Translations under genes and position numbers: made by a program
Shown: piece after piece, positions 8,071 to 16,563 of the stretch
Position numbering within the stretch: the first letter of the stretch is position 1
How the letters are laid out: each line of letters starts with the position of its first letter
The notes under the pieces: generated by a model
What the model saw: only the letters and a program-made list of their open reading frames with translations
The model's database searches: none
Told to the model about the DNA's origin: nothing
Assembly: GCF_002368295.1 (NCBI RefSeq)
Contig: NZ_AP018248.1
Coordinates: forward strand, 7,401,284 to 7,465,283
Direction: 5' to 3'
From: Tolypothrix tenuis PCC 7101
Lineage (GTDB): Bacteria > Cyanobacteriota > Cyanobacteriia > Cyanobacteriales > Nostocaceae
Length of the DNA: 64,000 bases

Positions 8071-9054
8071 ATGAGATCAGTTTTCACTATAGCAATCGGT
8101 AGTAAATCTTATTTAGATTATGCATTTACCTTAGCCAGATCTTTTATACAACATCATCAAGATAGCTCAATCAAATTTTTTATTATAACTGATTTAAAAT
8201 GTGAAAAGCCTAGAGGTTTAGAATCCATTGAAATAGTTAAAATTGATAAAAATTCAATTGCTGAGGGTATATCATCCAAATTATATTTAGATAAATTAGC
8301 TCCTACAGCACAATCTATATTTATTGATTCAGACTGTTTATGCTTTAGGAATCTGGAACCAATTTTTGAAAAATTTGCAGGTAATACGGTATCTGTAGTA
8401 GGTTTTCCTATTTTTTGTGGAGAATGGTGTGGCGCTTTAGCAGAAGATATATGTAAGAAATTTAATATTAATCATATTCCTAGATTTAATGGAGGTATTT
8501 ACTACATAGAACCAGGCGAAAAAGCTACAATTATTTACAATACGGCAAGAAGCTTAGAGCCATACTATGATCAGTTAGGTTTTAGTAGACATCGTGGATG
8601 GTGTAATGAAGAGCCTCTTCTCTCCATCGCGATCGCTACAAATGGAGGACAATGTATCCTTGATGATGGAAATATTCTCAGTGATTTAGCTTCTTGCCCT
8701 GAAACAGCAAAATTGAATGTTGTTGTTGGTCAATCTAAATTATATAACCCACCACAACCACACATAAGGAATAAATGGTGGTATGACTTCTCAGAGTATA
8801 GTCCAGCTGTTATTCACTTTTCAGGTGGAGCTAGTACTACATACCCATACGTTAAGGAAAAATTTAGGCTACTCCTTGTCAATAAATTTACTTTCGCTGA
8901 ATGGTTCGCAGATATATTATGTATCTGTTTGTTTTCGCTTCCGTTTCAGCTAAATAAAGTTATTAAGCAGATACTCAGACCAGTTTATAGATTCTTATTT
9001 GGTATCAGAAAAATCTCAAATTTAGGTCGCACTTTTAAAAGTCTAGAAACTTAA
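8071..9054 (+). CDS. GT8-like glycosyltransferase
   Basis: A 327-residue protein with a GT-A fold layout: FTIAIGSKSYLDYAFTLARS at the start, a substrate-side SSKLYLDKLAP block (68-78) and the metal-binding DSD motif in IFIDSDCLCF (83-92). RFNGGIYYIEPG follows, resembling the FNxGvm block of GT8 enzymes. The C-terminus ends with a hydrophobic and basic stretch (about 285-315) that may attach it to the membrane. The donor is probably a UDP-hexose, by family habit. It carries one HIP1 site (8628-8636), the first for several kilobases, in otherwise AT-rich DNA. Confidence 0.78.
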   Translation: MRSVFTIAIGSKSYLDYAFTLARSFIQHHQDSSIKFFIITDLKCEKPRGLESIEIVKIDKNSIAEGISSKLYLDKLAPTAQSIFIDSDCLCFRNLEPIFEKFAGNTVSVVGFPIFCGEWCGALAEDICKKFNINHIPRFNGGIYYIEPGEKATIIYNTARSLEPYYDQLGFSRHRGWCNEEPLLSIAIATNGGQCILDDGNILSDLASCPETAKLNVVVGQSKLYNPPQPHIRNKWWYDFSEYSPAVIHFSGGASTTYPYVKEKFRLLLVNKFTFAEWFADILCICLFSLPFQLNKVIKQILRPVYRFLFGIRKISNLGRTFKSLET

Positions 9055-9155
9055 ATTATTTAATTTTTTTTAAGAATCTAAATAAATAAATTATTTTATA
9101 TCATATCACTTTATGAGTTTAAATAAATTAAAAACTCAGAATATAATGCCATTCC

Positions 9156-10151
9156 ATGAAAAAAGAAATAAAAATTAAGTTTATTAATGGAATAACTTAT
9201 GAAGCAGGAATACAAGAAATTCTCAACTGTGTTGCTGATAAGTATAGCTTTGTTAAAACGGAAAAACCAGATTTTATTATTTTTGGTCCATACGGAAATG
9301 ATATTCCTCCAAAGGGTGAATATATTAGAATTGGCTATTATTGCGAAAATATGACACCCGATATGAATTTGTGTGATTGGGCTTTCGGAGTGCCTTATGA
9401 GGAGGAAATCAACAATCCTAGATATATGCGTATCCAGTGGCATGGATTTGATCCTAATGTACTGGTCAAAACAAATTTAGATTTAGACGCTCAAATTGCT
9501 CAAAAAACAAAGTTTTGTAATTTTATTTATAGTAATAAGGTTCCATTACGTGAACAATTTTATAGAGCATTATCTAAATATAAGCCTGTAGATGCTCCAG
9601 GTAAGTCAATGAATAATATGCCTGGAATTGACTCTACAATACAACAAACTTCTAAATGGAAACGGAAGCGAGACTTTTTAAGTCAGTATAAGTTCACTAT
9701 AGCATTTGAAAATTACTCTTACCCTGGCTACAACACAGAAAAACTATTAGATCCAATGGTAGTAAATAGTTTACCTATTTACTGGGGTAATCCTTATATT
9801 GGTCGGCATTTTAATACTAATAGTTTTGTGAATACCCATGATTATTTTAAAGAGAATAGATGCCCACTTCTAAAGTTTGTAGAATTAAATTCTAATGCAG
9901 ACTTTAAAGATATGCGTCCCTTAACTTTTATTAAGCCAGGAGATAAAATCAAAAGAAAATTCAAAAGTATAAGTAGAGAAATTAAAATAAAAATACTATA
10001 CAGTTCTTTTGATGAAATTATTGAGAAAATTATTGAAATTGATCGGGACGATACATTATATGCAAAGTATCTATCGGAACCTTGGTTTTATCAAAATAAA
10101 CCACCTTCCAATGAATCTGTAGTTAATAGGTGGCAAGAAATATTTGGTTAG
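9156..10151 (+). CDS. GT10 fucosyltransferase-like glycosyltransferase
   Basis: The diagnostic block of alpha-1,3/1,4-fucosyltransferases is present: FENYSYPGYNTEK (residues 184-196), followed by LLDPMVVNSLPIYWG. This is the GDP-fucose-binding region of family GT10. FGPYGNDIP and the YCENMTPD stretch in the N-terminal half are also typical. The 331-residue length fits bacterial members. GT10 enzymes usually use GDP-L-fucose, which agrees with gmd at the head of this locus, although the second GDP-fucose enzyme must be encoded elsewhere. It is preceded by about 100 AT-rich bases and followed after 15 bases by a GT2 gene. Confidence 0.88.
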   Translation: MKKEIKIKFINGITYEAGIQEILNCVADKYSFVKTEKPDFIIFGPYGNDIPPKGEYIRIGYYCENMTPDMNLCDWAFGVPYEEEINNPRYMRIQWHGFDPNVLVKTNLDLDAQIAQKTKFCNFIYSNKVPLREQFYRALSKYKPVDAPGKSMNNMPGIDSTIQQTSKWKRKRDFLSQYKFTIAFENYSYPGYNTEKLLDPMVVNSLPIYWGNPYIGRHFNTNSFVNTHDYFKENRCPLLKFVELNSNADFKDMRPLTFIKPGDKIKRKFKSISREIKIKILYSSFDEIIEKIIEIDRDDTLYAKYLSEPWFYQNKPPSNESVVNRWQEIFG

Positions 10152-10166
10152 AATAGAGGTCAAAGT

Positions 10167-11129
10167 ATGCCTGACAGCTTAGTTTCGATTTTAATTCCTT
10201 GCTATAATGCTGAGGATTGGATTGCAGAAACCTTAGAATCGATCTTAGCACAAACTTGGACACAAAAAGAAATTATTGTTGTTGATGATAGCTCTTCTGA
10301 TAAAAGTCTTGAAATTGCAAAAAGCTTTACTTCGCCTTTGATAAAAATCATTAGCCAAGAAAAACGTGGAGCAAGTGCTGCCAGAAATCGTGCTTTTCAG
10401 GAAGCGCAGGGAGACTATATTCAGTATCTAGATGCAGATGACCTTTTAGCACCAGATAAAATTGAGCTACAGATGCAAGTTCTTCTACGTGAAGAAAATA
10501 CTAACTATATTGTCGCAGGAGAGTGGGCAAGGTTTTACAGCTTACCGACAGAAGCCAACTTTATTGCAGAGCCAGTTTGGAATGATTTGTCACCTTTGGA
10601 CTGGCTAATTTGCTCTTGGACAGGAGGAGGAATGATGCCTCTCCACGCATGGTTAACTCCTCGTGCGATCGCTGAAGCAGCAGGTTCTTGGAATGACAGT
10701 TTATCTCTCAACGACGATGGAGAATATTTCTTCCGTGTAGTACTAGCTAGCAAAGGAGTTAAGTTTTGCTCTGGTGCAAAAAGTTATTATCGCTCTGGTA
10801 TTTCAGGTAGTCTAAGTAGCAAAACTTCTAGAGACGCTTTTAAATCTGCTTTTCAATCTATACAACTTTGTTCAAACTACTTACTAGCTCTAGAAAATAG
10901 CTCACGTGTACGTAACGCTTGTGCCACAGCTTTTCAAGGGTTTATATATGCTGCTTACCCCGATGTTCCTGACCTAGTACGCGATGCAGAAGCTAAAGTT
11001 AATTCCTTAGGGGGTTGTAATTTAATTTGTGGTGGTGGTTTATTATTTCAACTATTTGCAAATACTTTAGGGTGGAAGTTAGCAAAACGAATTCACAGAA
11101 TTGCTCATCATCAAAAAAATACTTTGTAA
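10167..11129 (+). CDS. GT2 family glycosyltransferase
   Basis: A 320-residue GT-A enzyme starting VSILIPCYNAEDWIAETL, with IIVVDDSS (36-43) binding the nucleotide, RGASAARN (68-75), and YLDADDLL (87-94) carrying the DxD metal site. There is no obvious trailing membrane helix, so it probably acts at the cytoplasmic face on a lipid-linked acceptor. GC content rises again here and HIP1 occurs at about 10665. It is spaced 15 bases from the fucosyltransferase gene and 85 bases from the acyltransferase gene. Confidence 0.92.
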   Translation: MPDSLVSILIPCYNAEDWIAETLESILAQTWTQKEIIVVDDSSSDKSLEIAKSFTSPLIKIISQEKRGASAARNRAFQEAQGDYIQYLDADDLLAPDKIELQMQVLLREENTNYIVAGEWARFYSLPTEANFIAEPVWNDLSPLDWLICSWTGGGMMPLHAWLTPRAIAEAAGSWNDSLSLNDDGEYFFRVVLASKGVKFCSGAKSYYRSGISGSLSSKTSRDAFKSAFQSIQLCSNYLLALENSSRVRNACATAFQGFIYAAYPDVPDLVRDAEAKVNSLGGCNLICGGGLLFQLFANTLGWKLAKRIHRIAHHQKNTL

Positions 11130-11214
11130 GTTGTTTTTGAGCCACAATAATTGGCCTATTTGTTTGAGTATTGACTCTTTTAAAAAAAATAGCTTAGGTT
11201 GAATAAATATATTT

Positions 11215-12282
11215 ATGCAATTATGGAATCCGCAATACAAAACCTTAGATCATTGGCGTGGTATTGCAGCCTTATGGGTGATGCTTTTTCACAGTTTTGG
11301 CACTACTTATGATAAATCTCTTCACCCAATGGTCGAGATACTGAAATCAATTGCATCCTCTGGGTGGTTGGGAGTTCACCTTTTTTTTGTGATTAGTGGT
11401 TACTGCATAGCGGCTAGCGTTTATAATTTATCTGGGAAAAAAGATAGTAGTTGGAAATTTATTAAAAATAGGTTTTGGCGCTTGTTACCTACTTACTGGG
11501 TTGCATTTTTAGTTACTATAGCTATAAATTTAATATCATCTCCTTTTAATAAAACAAATTTTTTAGATAATTTTCCCTCAAATTGGCAGTCATGGATGGG
11601 AAATGTATTTTTAATACAACCTTATTTGCAAGTACCATTTTATGTTGTAGTTTACTGGTCACTTGTTGTAGAAATAGGTTTTTATATAATTTGTGCATGT
11701 TTTTTAGCCATTAGGAATCAAGTCCACACAGATAAAATAATTATTCTTCTCGCATTGGCTTTAGCTTTAATTTCTTTTGTTATAAATTATGATTCTAGAT
11801 TAGGATTTATTATTTATTGGCCTGAATTTTTTTGTGGTATGCTACTATTTAATGCTTTATTATCAAAATATAAAAATCATCGATATCAACATAATTTATA
11901 TTTGTCTTTAATGACTGGCATGGTAATTATAGGCTTATTTTTGACAATAAAATTACATAATTATCAACTTTTATTTAGTAGTATTTTTTCAATAATACTT
12001 TATTTTCAGTACTTTATAGACAATAAGATTTCTTCTATATATATCATTAAATGGTTGAAAGTTATTGGTTTAATGTCATATTCTTTTTACTTATTACATC
12101 TTCCTTTTGGAGGAAGAGTTATTAGCCTAGGTATAAGATTTATTACTGTGCAAAGTTCAACATTTTTTTTGGTTCAGATATTTAGTTGGATTGTAGCAAT
12201 TAGTGCTAGTTATATCTTTTATCGCTTAGTTGAAAAACCTTTAAATGAATGGCGACATCGACAGCAAGTAGTTACTAACTAA
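11215..12282 (+). CDS. Membrane acyltransferase, acyltransferase-3 (OafA) family
   Basis: A 355-residue protein with about ten hydrophobic spans. The N-terminus carries LDHWRGIAALWVMLFH (residues 11-26), the R and H signature of the family, then GWLGVHLFFVISGYCIA; RFWRLLPTYW follows. Such proteins usually transfer acetyl or other short acyl groups from the cytoplasm onto sugars of an exported polysaccharide. It is one of two acyltransferase-3 genes in the locus (the other at 18981-20132), so at least two different acyl decorations are plausible. It is 13 bases upstream of a GT4 gene. Confidence 0.92.
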   Translation: MQLWNPQYKTLDHWRGIAALWVMLFHSFGTTYDKSLHPMVEILKSIASSGWLGVHLFFVISGYCIAASVYNLSGKKDSSWKFIKNRFWRLLPTYWVAFLVTIAINLISSPFNKTNFLDNFPSNWQSWMGNVFLIQPYLQVPFYVVVYWSLVVEIGFYIICACFLAIRNQVHTDKIIILLALALALISFVINYDSRLGFIIYWPEFFCGMLLFNALLSKYKNHRYQHNLYLSLMTGMVIIGLFLTIKLHNYQLLFSSIFSIILYFQYFIDNKISSIYIIKWLKVIGLMSYSFYLLHLPFGGRVISLGIRFITVQSSTFFLVQIFSWIVAISASYIFYRLVEKPLNEWRHRQQVVTN

Positions 12283-12295
12283 ATAACTAAGTTAA

Positions 12296-13444
12296 ATGAA
12301 TATTTTATCTACAGTAAACAATATAAATTCAGAGCCAGCATTATTTGTCTCTGAGCAGAAGTACTTGAAAGATACTCCAGGTGGAGTACAAATATGTACA
12401 CGAGAGTATATAAATACTTTAATAACTGTTGGCTTTGCTATTTCATTTCTTAGTTATAGTACTGAAACTAAGATTTTAACTCGTATAAAACGTAAGCTAC
12501 AACCAAGACCATATGTCAATCGGTTACCTGTAGATTTAGCCGAAAAAGTGGTTTATGCTGCTAAAAAAAATAATATAAAATGGATTTTTCTGAATCAAGT
12601 AGATACTGCTCCCATAGCACAAACTATTCGAGAAAGTCTTGGAGATCAATGTAAGATAATTTTGCTCTCTCATGGTTTAGAAAGTACTGATATCTTTCAT
12701 AATATTCGTACAAAATACGGGGACAGTAATTTCAGTAAATTTTCGTCAACTGATTTACGGGTATTAGCTCAAAGCCTAGTAGCAGAATGTATACATCGTC
12801 AGTACATTGATTATGTCTTTTGTCTTTCTTCCTTTGAAGCAGAAATTGAGCATTGGTTAGGAGCAAAAAATGTAACTTGGTTACCACGAACAATTCCTAT
12901 CAATCCTCTAACATGGAGTCCCCACTCTTCACGACTTGGCTTTGTTGGTACAATCGATCATTCTCCCAACAGAGAAGGTTTGATTTTATTTCTGGAAGCA
13001 TTAGAGAAAATAGTGCCTACTAATGTGCGCTTGAGACTTGTAGGTGGGCCTGAGAATGCTAGTAAGTTTATTAGTCAACGCTTCTCCTTTGTAGAATATT
13101 TAGGGCAACTTTCTAATGAAGAATTAGAAGCAGAAGCAAGTACTTGGAGTTGCTTTGTTCATCCACTTTTTTGCTATTCACGAGGTTGTAGTACAAAGTT
13201 AGCGATTGCTCTTGGTTGGCAAATTCCTGTGATTACTACTCAACCAGGCTGTCGTGGTTACAGTTGGAATCAGGGAATTCTTCCTTTAGCGAAAACACCA
13301 GATATTTTAGCTCAGTTAGCTATAAATATGTTAGATAGTGAAACAGCTAATGCTACTCGGCAAGAAATTTTTAATATTGTTAAATCCTGTCCAACTTTAA
13401 AGAACATTGCAGAACAAGTTAATTCTTGTCTATCTATTTTGTGA
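12296..13444 (+). CDS. GT4-like glycosyltransferase
   Basis: A 382-residue GT-B type protein. The N-terminal domain has a glycine-rich TPGGVQICTREY block (about 27-38). The C-terminal donor domain begins near residue 205 with LGFVGTIDHSPNREG and includes LRLVGGPENASKF and YLGQLSNEELEAEASTW. The classic E-x7-E site is weak: the corresponding stretch reads FCYSRGCSTKLAIALGW. The activity is therefore less certain than the fold. It is followed by 185 bases that contain a gene remnant. Confidence 0.78.
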   Translation: MNILSTVNNINSEPALFVSEQKYLKDTPGGVQICTREYINTLITVGFAISFLSYSTETKILTRIKRKLQPRPYVNRLPVDLAEKVVYAAKKNNIKWIFLNQVDTAPIAQTIRESLGDQCKIILLSHGLESTDIFHNIRTKYGDSNFSKFSSTDLRVLAQSLVAECIHRQYIDYVFCLSSFEAEIEHWLGAKNVTWLPRTIPINPLTWSPHSSRLGFVGTIDHSPNREGLILFLEALEKIVPTNVRLRLVGGPENASKFISQRFSFVEYLGQLSNEELEAEASTWSCFVHPLFCYSRGCSTKLAIALGWQIPVITTQPGCRGYSWNQGILPLAKTPDILAQLAINMLDSETANATRQEIFNIVKSCPTLKNIAEQVNSCLSIL

Positions 13445-13486
13445 ACCATAAACAGAATAGCAAACAATTATTTATTTTGAAAAAAG

Positions 13487-13621
13487 CATTATCTACAAGC
13501 TGGTTTAAGCATCACTGCAACTAATACAGTAGGACAGTAAAAAATTTTGTCTCAATATCCTGAAGTTGGCCAATTAATTCCTTGGTTAGGCAAACACTTA
13601 GTAATTAAACGACAATTTTAA
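13487..13621 (+). pseudogene. Decayed C-terminal gene remnant
   Basis: One frame reads through about 45 codons with a single internal TAA (at 13538-13540) and ends in TAA at 13619-13621. Before the internal stop it reads LQAGLSITATNTVGQ; after it reads KILSQYPEVGQLIPWLGK and a few more residues. The composition looks protein-like, and the fragment sits in the only sizeable gap of a densely packed stretch. I cannot name the parent family. It is probably the tail of a glycan gene lost by deletion. The evidence is weak because the fragment is short. Confidence 0.35.
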
Positions 13622-13629
13622 TTAAATTT

Positions 13630-14340
13630 ATGTTTTTTAAAAAAAATCTTAGACAGTATTTAGCACAGAAATTACATATTCCTGAAATACCAGTTGCTGT
13701 TGAAAGGCTTAGTAAAGTTGGTTTTAAACCTAAACATATTTTTGATGTTGGAGCTTATCAAGGCGAATTTGCCAAGTTATGCCTTCAAAGCTTTCCAAAC
13801 GCCAAAATTACCTGTTTTGAAGTTTTAGAAAATCGCGTACACCAGTTGCAGCAATTAACTTCTCAAAATCCTGCAGTACAAGTAATTCCAGTTTTATTGG
13901 GAGCAGAAGCTCAGGAAAAAGTACAGTTTAATGAGGCTGAAACAGCGTCTTCAGTACTTATTGAGCACTTTCCACAGAACTTTCCAGTCAAGTTCTATCC
14001 CATGACGACTATAGATGCTATTGTCCATGAACACTTCAATGGAATTTCCCCTGAGTTACTAAAGCTAGATGTTCAAGGTTATGAACTAGAGGTTCTCAAA
14101 GGAGCAGAAAAATCTCTTTCGCTCATGAAGATGGTTTTAGCTGAGGTGAATCTCATTGATATTCATCAAAATGCAGCTTTATTGGCAGAATTAGTTGGCT
14201 GGCTCAATGAACGGAATTGGGTTGCCTACGATATCTGTGGTCTTACTCGCCGACCTCTAGATCAATCTCTATGGCAAGCAGATTTCATTTTTGTTCCACG
14301 CAATAGTCCACTTAGAAACGATAAACGTTGGGCAGCCTGA
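13630..14340 (+). CDS. FkbM family methyltransferase
   Basis: A 236-residue protein with motif I IFDVGAYQGEFAKL (residues 37-50), CFEVLENR after strand 2, and the FkbM signature LKLDVQGYELEVLKGAE (about 143-159). FkbM-domain enzymes O-methylate sugars or related polyols. This is the second of three FkbM domains in the locus; the others are the C-terminal half of 5445-7064 and the gene at 17750-18628. Its stop is one base before the start of the next gene, so the two are translationally coupled. Confidence 0.92.
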   Translation: MFFKKNLRQYLAQKLHIPEIPVAVERLSKVGFKPKHIFDVGAYQGEFAKLCLQSFPNAKITCFEVLENRVHQLQQLTSQNPAVQVIPVLLGAEAQEKVQFNEAETASSVLIEHFPQNFPVKFYPMTTIDAIVHEHFNGISPELLKLDVQGYELEVLKGAEKSLSLMKMVLAEVNLIDIHQNAALLAELVGWLNERNWVAYDICGLTRRPLDQSLWQADFIFVPRNSPLRNDKRWAA

Positions 14341-14341
14341 A

Positions 14342-15382
14342 ATGCGTATTTTACTAACTGCTGACCCTGAACTCCCAGTTCCACCACAGCTTTATGGTGG
14401 TATTGAACGTATAGTTGATTTGTTAGTCACTGGGTTACAATCCCGTGGTCACAACGTTGGACTTGTTGCTCACCCTGAATCAAGATCAAGAGCAAATCAG
14501 TTTTTTCCTTGGCGGGGAAAGCGATCGCACAACAAATTTGATGTCGTAAAGAACACAATCACCTTATGGTCAGCGGTGCAACAATTTCAACCTGATGTTG
14601 TTCACAGTTTTTCTCGCGTCTTTTATTTGCTACCTTTGCTAAGCTCTCGTCTACCCAAGGTCATGTCTTATCAGCGATATCCCAGCCATCGCACTACTAG
14701 CTGGGGTATAAAAGTTGCACAAGATTCTCTTACTTTTACTGGTTGCAGTGATTATATCTGTCATGTTGGGCAAACAGGTGGAGGAGTATGGCATACCATT
14801 CACAATTGTGTAGATTTAGAGAAATACACTTTTCAACCAACTGTTGCAGCAGATGCTCCGTTAGTTTTTCTGAGTCGAGTAGAACGAATTAAAGGAGCAC
14901 ATACTGCGATCGCTATTGCCCGTAAAACAGGACGAACATTAATTATTGCTGGTAATCACAGTACAGATGGAGAAGCAGGTCAATACTGGCAAGAAGAAAT
15001 TGTTCCTCATCTTGGTAAGGATGGAATTGAGTACATCGGGTCTATTAACGATGCTCAGAAAAATGAGCTACTAGGTCAAGCTGCTGCCATGATTGTGCCA
15101 ATAGAGTGGGAAGAACCTTTTGGTATTGTTTTCGCTGAAGCTTTGGCTTGTGGTACTCCTGTTATCTCTTCTCCAAGAGGTGCACTACCAGAAATTGTGC
15201 GTCATGGTATTGATGGCTATCTAATTAATAGCATTGAAGAAGGTGTTGTTGCGGTTCAGCAATTGCCAATTATTGAGCGCTATAAATGTCGTCAGCGTGC
15301 TGAAAATTGTTTTTCCTCTGATGTAATTTTAAACCAGTATGAGAGTCTATATCAACTCTTGACACACAACAATTCTAATTGA
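14342..15382 (+). CDS. GT4 family glycosyltransferase
   Basis: A 346-residue GT-B enzyme. The N-terminal LYGGIERIVDLLVTGL binds the acceptor side. The donor domain starts FLSRVERIKGAHTAI and carries the retaining-enzyme E-x7-E motif in EEPFGIVFAEALACGTPVI. I chose ATG 14342, one base after the upstream stop, because the protein then begins MRILLTADPE, the normal first strand. An open frame with a TTG at 14291 would add 17 non-homologous-looking residues inside the previous gene. The donor is probably a nucleotide-activated hexose; specificity is unknown. Confidence 0.92.
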   Translation: MRILLTADPELPVPPQLYGGIERIVDLLVTGLQSRGHNVGLVAHPESRSRANQFFPWRGKRSHNKFDVVKNTITLWSAVQQFQPDVVHSFSRVFYLLPLLSSRLPKVMSYQRYPSHRTTSWGIKVAQDSLTFTGCSDYICHVGQTGGGVWHTIHNCVDLEKYTFQPTVAADAPLVFLSRVERIKGAHTAIAIARKTGRTLIIAGNHSTDGEAGQYWQEEIVPHLGKDGIEYIGSINDAQKNELLGQAAAMIVPIEWEEPFGIVFAEALACGTPVISSPRGALPEIVRHGIDGYLINSIEEGVVAVQQLPIIERYKCRQRAENCFSSDVILNQYESLYQLLTHNNSN

Positions 15383-15475
15383 ACTATTGTTGTTATTGAC
15401 TATGCTGAGTATGTATTAATTACAAAAAATACTTCTTCCTGACACCACATTGACTTCTCTCAAAATTTACTGACT

Positions 15476-16483
15476 ATGAATTCAAAAAGCATAAACTTAG
15501 CATCTTCTTTAGTATCAGTTCAATGTCCAGTTTGTGGAACACTTTGCTCTGAGCCTCCCCTCTATCGTTACACTGCTTCGGAAGCAGCAACTTATTTTTG
15601 CCCAATTACTCGTAGTTCTGACCGCCACAACCGACTAAAAGCATCTATCAGCAACCTGTGGCAAGGAGAAGAATGCATAATTTTACAATGTAGAGAGTGT
15701 AAATTTGCTTTTGGGTATCCATTTGTGGGTGGTGATGAAGAATTTTACAGTGTCCTCCATGAGCAAAAAGGATACCCAACTTGGCGATGGGACTACGATA
15801 TAGCTATTCAAGAAGCTCTCATACCGATTGGCAAAGGTCGGATTCTTGAAATAGGTGCAGGTGCAGGAATGTTTCTAAATAACCTCGGGTCAGAGTGGCA
15901 ACGCTATGCAGTAGAAGCTAGTGAGTTAACAAGAGAACCATTAGAAAAGTCTGGAATCAAAATTTTTCGTGATTTGTCAACAGTTGTCAAATCTGAATCT
16001 GGAACATTCCAGGTTGTTGTTTTATTTCAAGTACTTGAGCATATTGCAGAATTTCGCTCAGTGCTAACTCAATGTCGACAGCTTTTATGTGAAGGTGGAA
16101 AACTTGTTATTACAGTACCAAATGGTGAAGCAATGATCCGTCAGGAAAAATTAACAGGCTGTCCCGATATGCCACCAAATCATGTGAATAAGTGGACACC
16201 AGATAGCTTGTCACTAGTATTAAAGGATGTAGGATTTAAAGCCAATCCAGCAATTTTTGAGCCTCCTTCATGGCAGAATTTAGCAACTTCCCTATATTTA
16301 AGAGTAATCGCTGATGCTACAGATTCACGCTCAATAGCAGCACAAGTGTACCGGATCTCAAATAAGCGATTGCGATCTCCACTTTTAAGATTACTAGGAT
16401 TGCCCGCACTCATACGTTTGCTTCCCTATGTTAAACAACTTACACAGGGTGGTGCTTTTGCGATAGTTAGTGTTGCTCAGTGA
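15476..16483 (+). CDS. SAM-dependent methyltransferase with N-terminal zinc-binding cysteines
   Basis: A 335-residue protein. Residues 17-20 (CPVC) and 72-75 (CREC) look like paired zinc ligands, an arrangement common in glycan-locus methyltransferases of the NDP-hexose C-methyltransferase kind, though there the pairs are usually closer together. The SAM domain follows with ILEIGAGAGMFL (123-134), VVLFQVLEHI and LCEGGKLVITVPNG. The DNA between the two Cys pairs encodes a 50-residue insert. It probably methylates a sugar; whether at C or O cannot be told. The next protein's likely start is about 80 bases downstream. Confidence 0.86.
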   Translation: MNSKSINLASSLVSVQCPVCGTLCSEPPLYRYTASEAATYFCPITRSSDRHNRLKASISNLWQGEECIILQCRECKFAFGYPFVGGDEEFYSVLHEQKGYPTWRWDYDIAIQEALIPIGKGRILEIGAGAGMFLNNLGSEWQRYAVEASELTREPLEKSGIKIFRDLSTVVKSESGTFQVVVLFQVLEHIAEFRSVLTQCRQLLCEGGKLVITVPNGEAMIRQEKLTGCPDMPPNHVNKWTPDSLSLVLKDVGFKANPAIFEPPSWQNLATSLYLRVIADATDSRSIAAQVYRISNKRLRSPLLRLLGLPALIRLLPYVKQLTQGGAFAIVSVAQ

Positions 16484-16563
16484 TCTTGACTATTACAGAG
16501 TTAAACTACATCTCTTGTGTAAAAAATATCAAGATAAACTTTTCTTGTAATTGCTCAACTATA

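Noticed and set aside
14291..14341. Upstream start for the GT4 gene at 14342
   Set aside because: The extra residues lie inside the FkbM gene; ATG 14342 gives the expected first beta strand.
16480..16563. Upstream GTG start for the CgeB-like gene
   Set aside because: It overlaps the previous gene and adds a Cys-rich leader; ATG 16564 gives the normal N-terminus.
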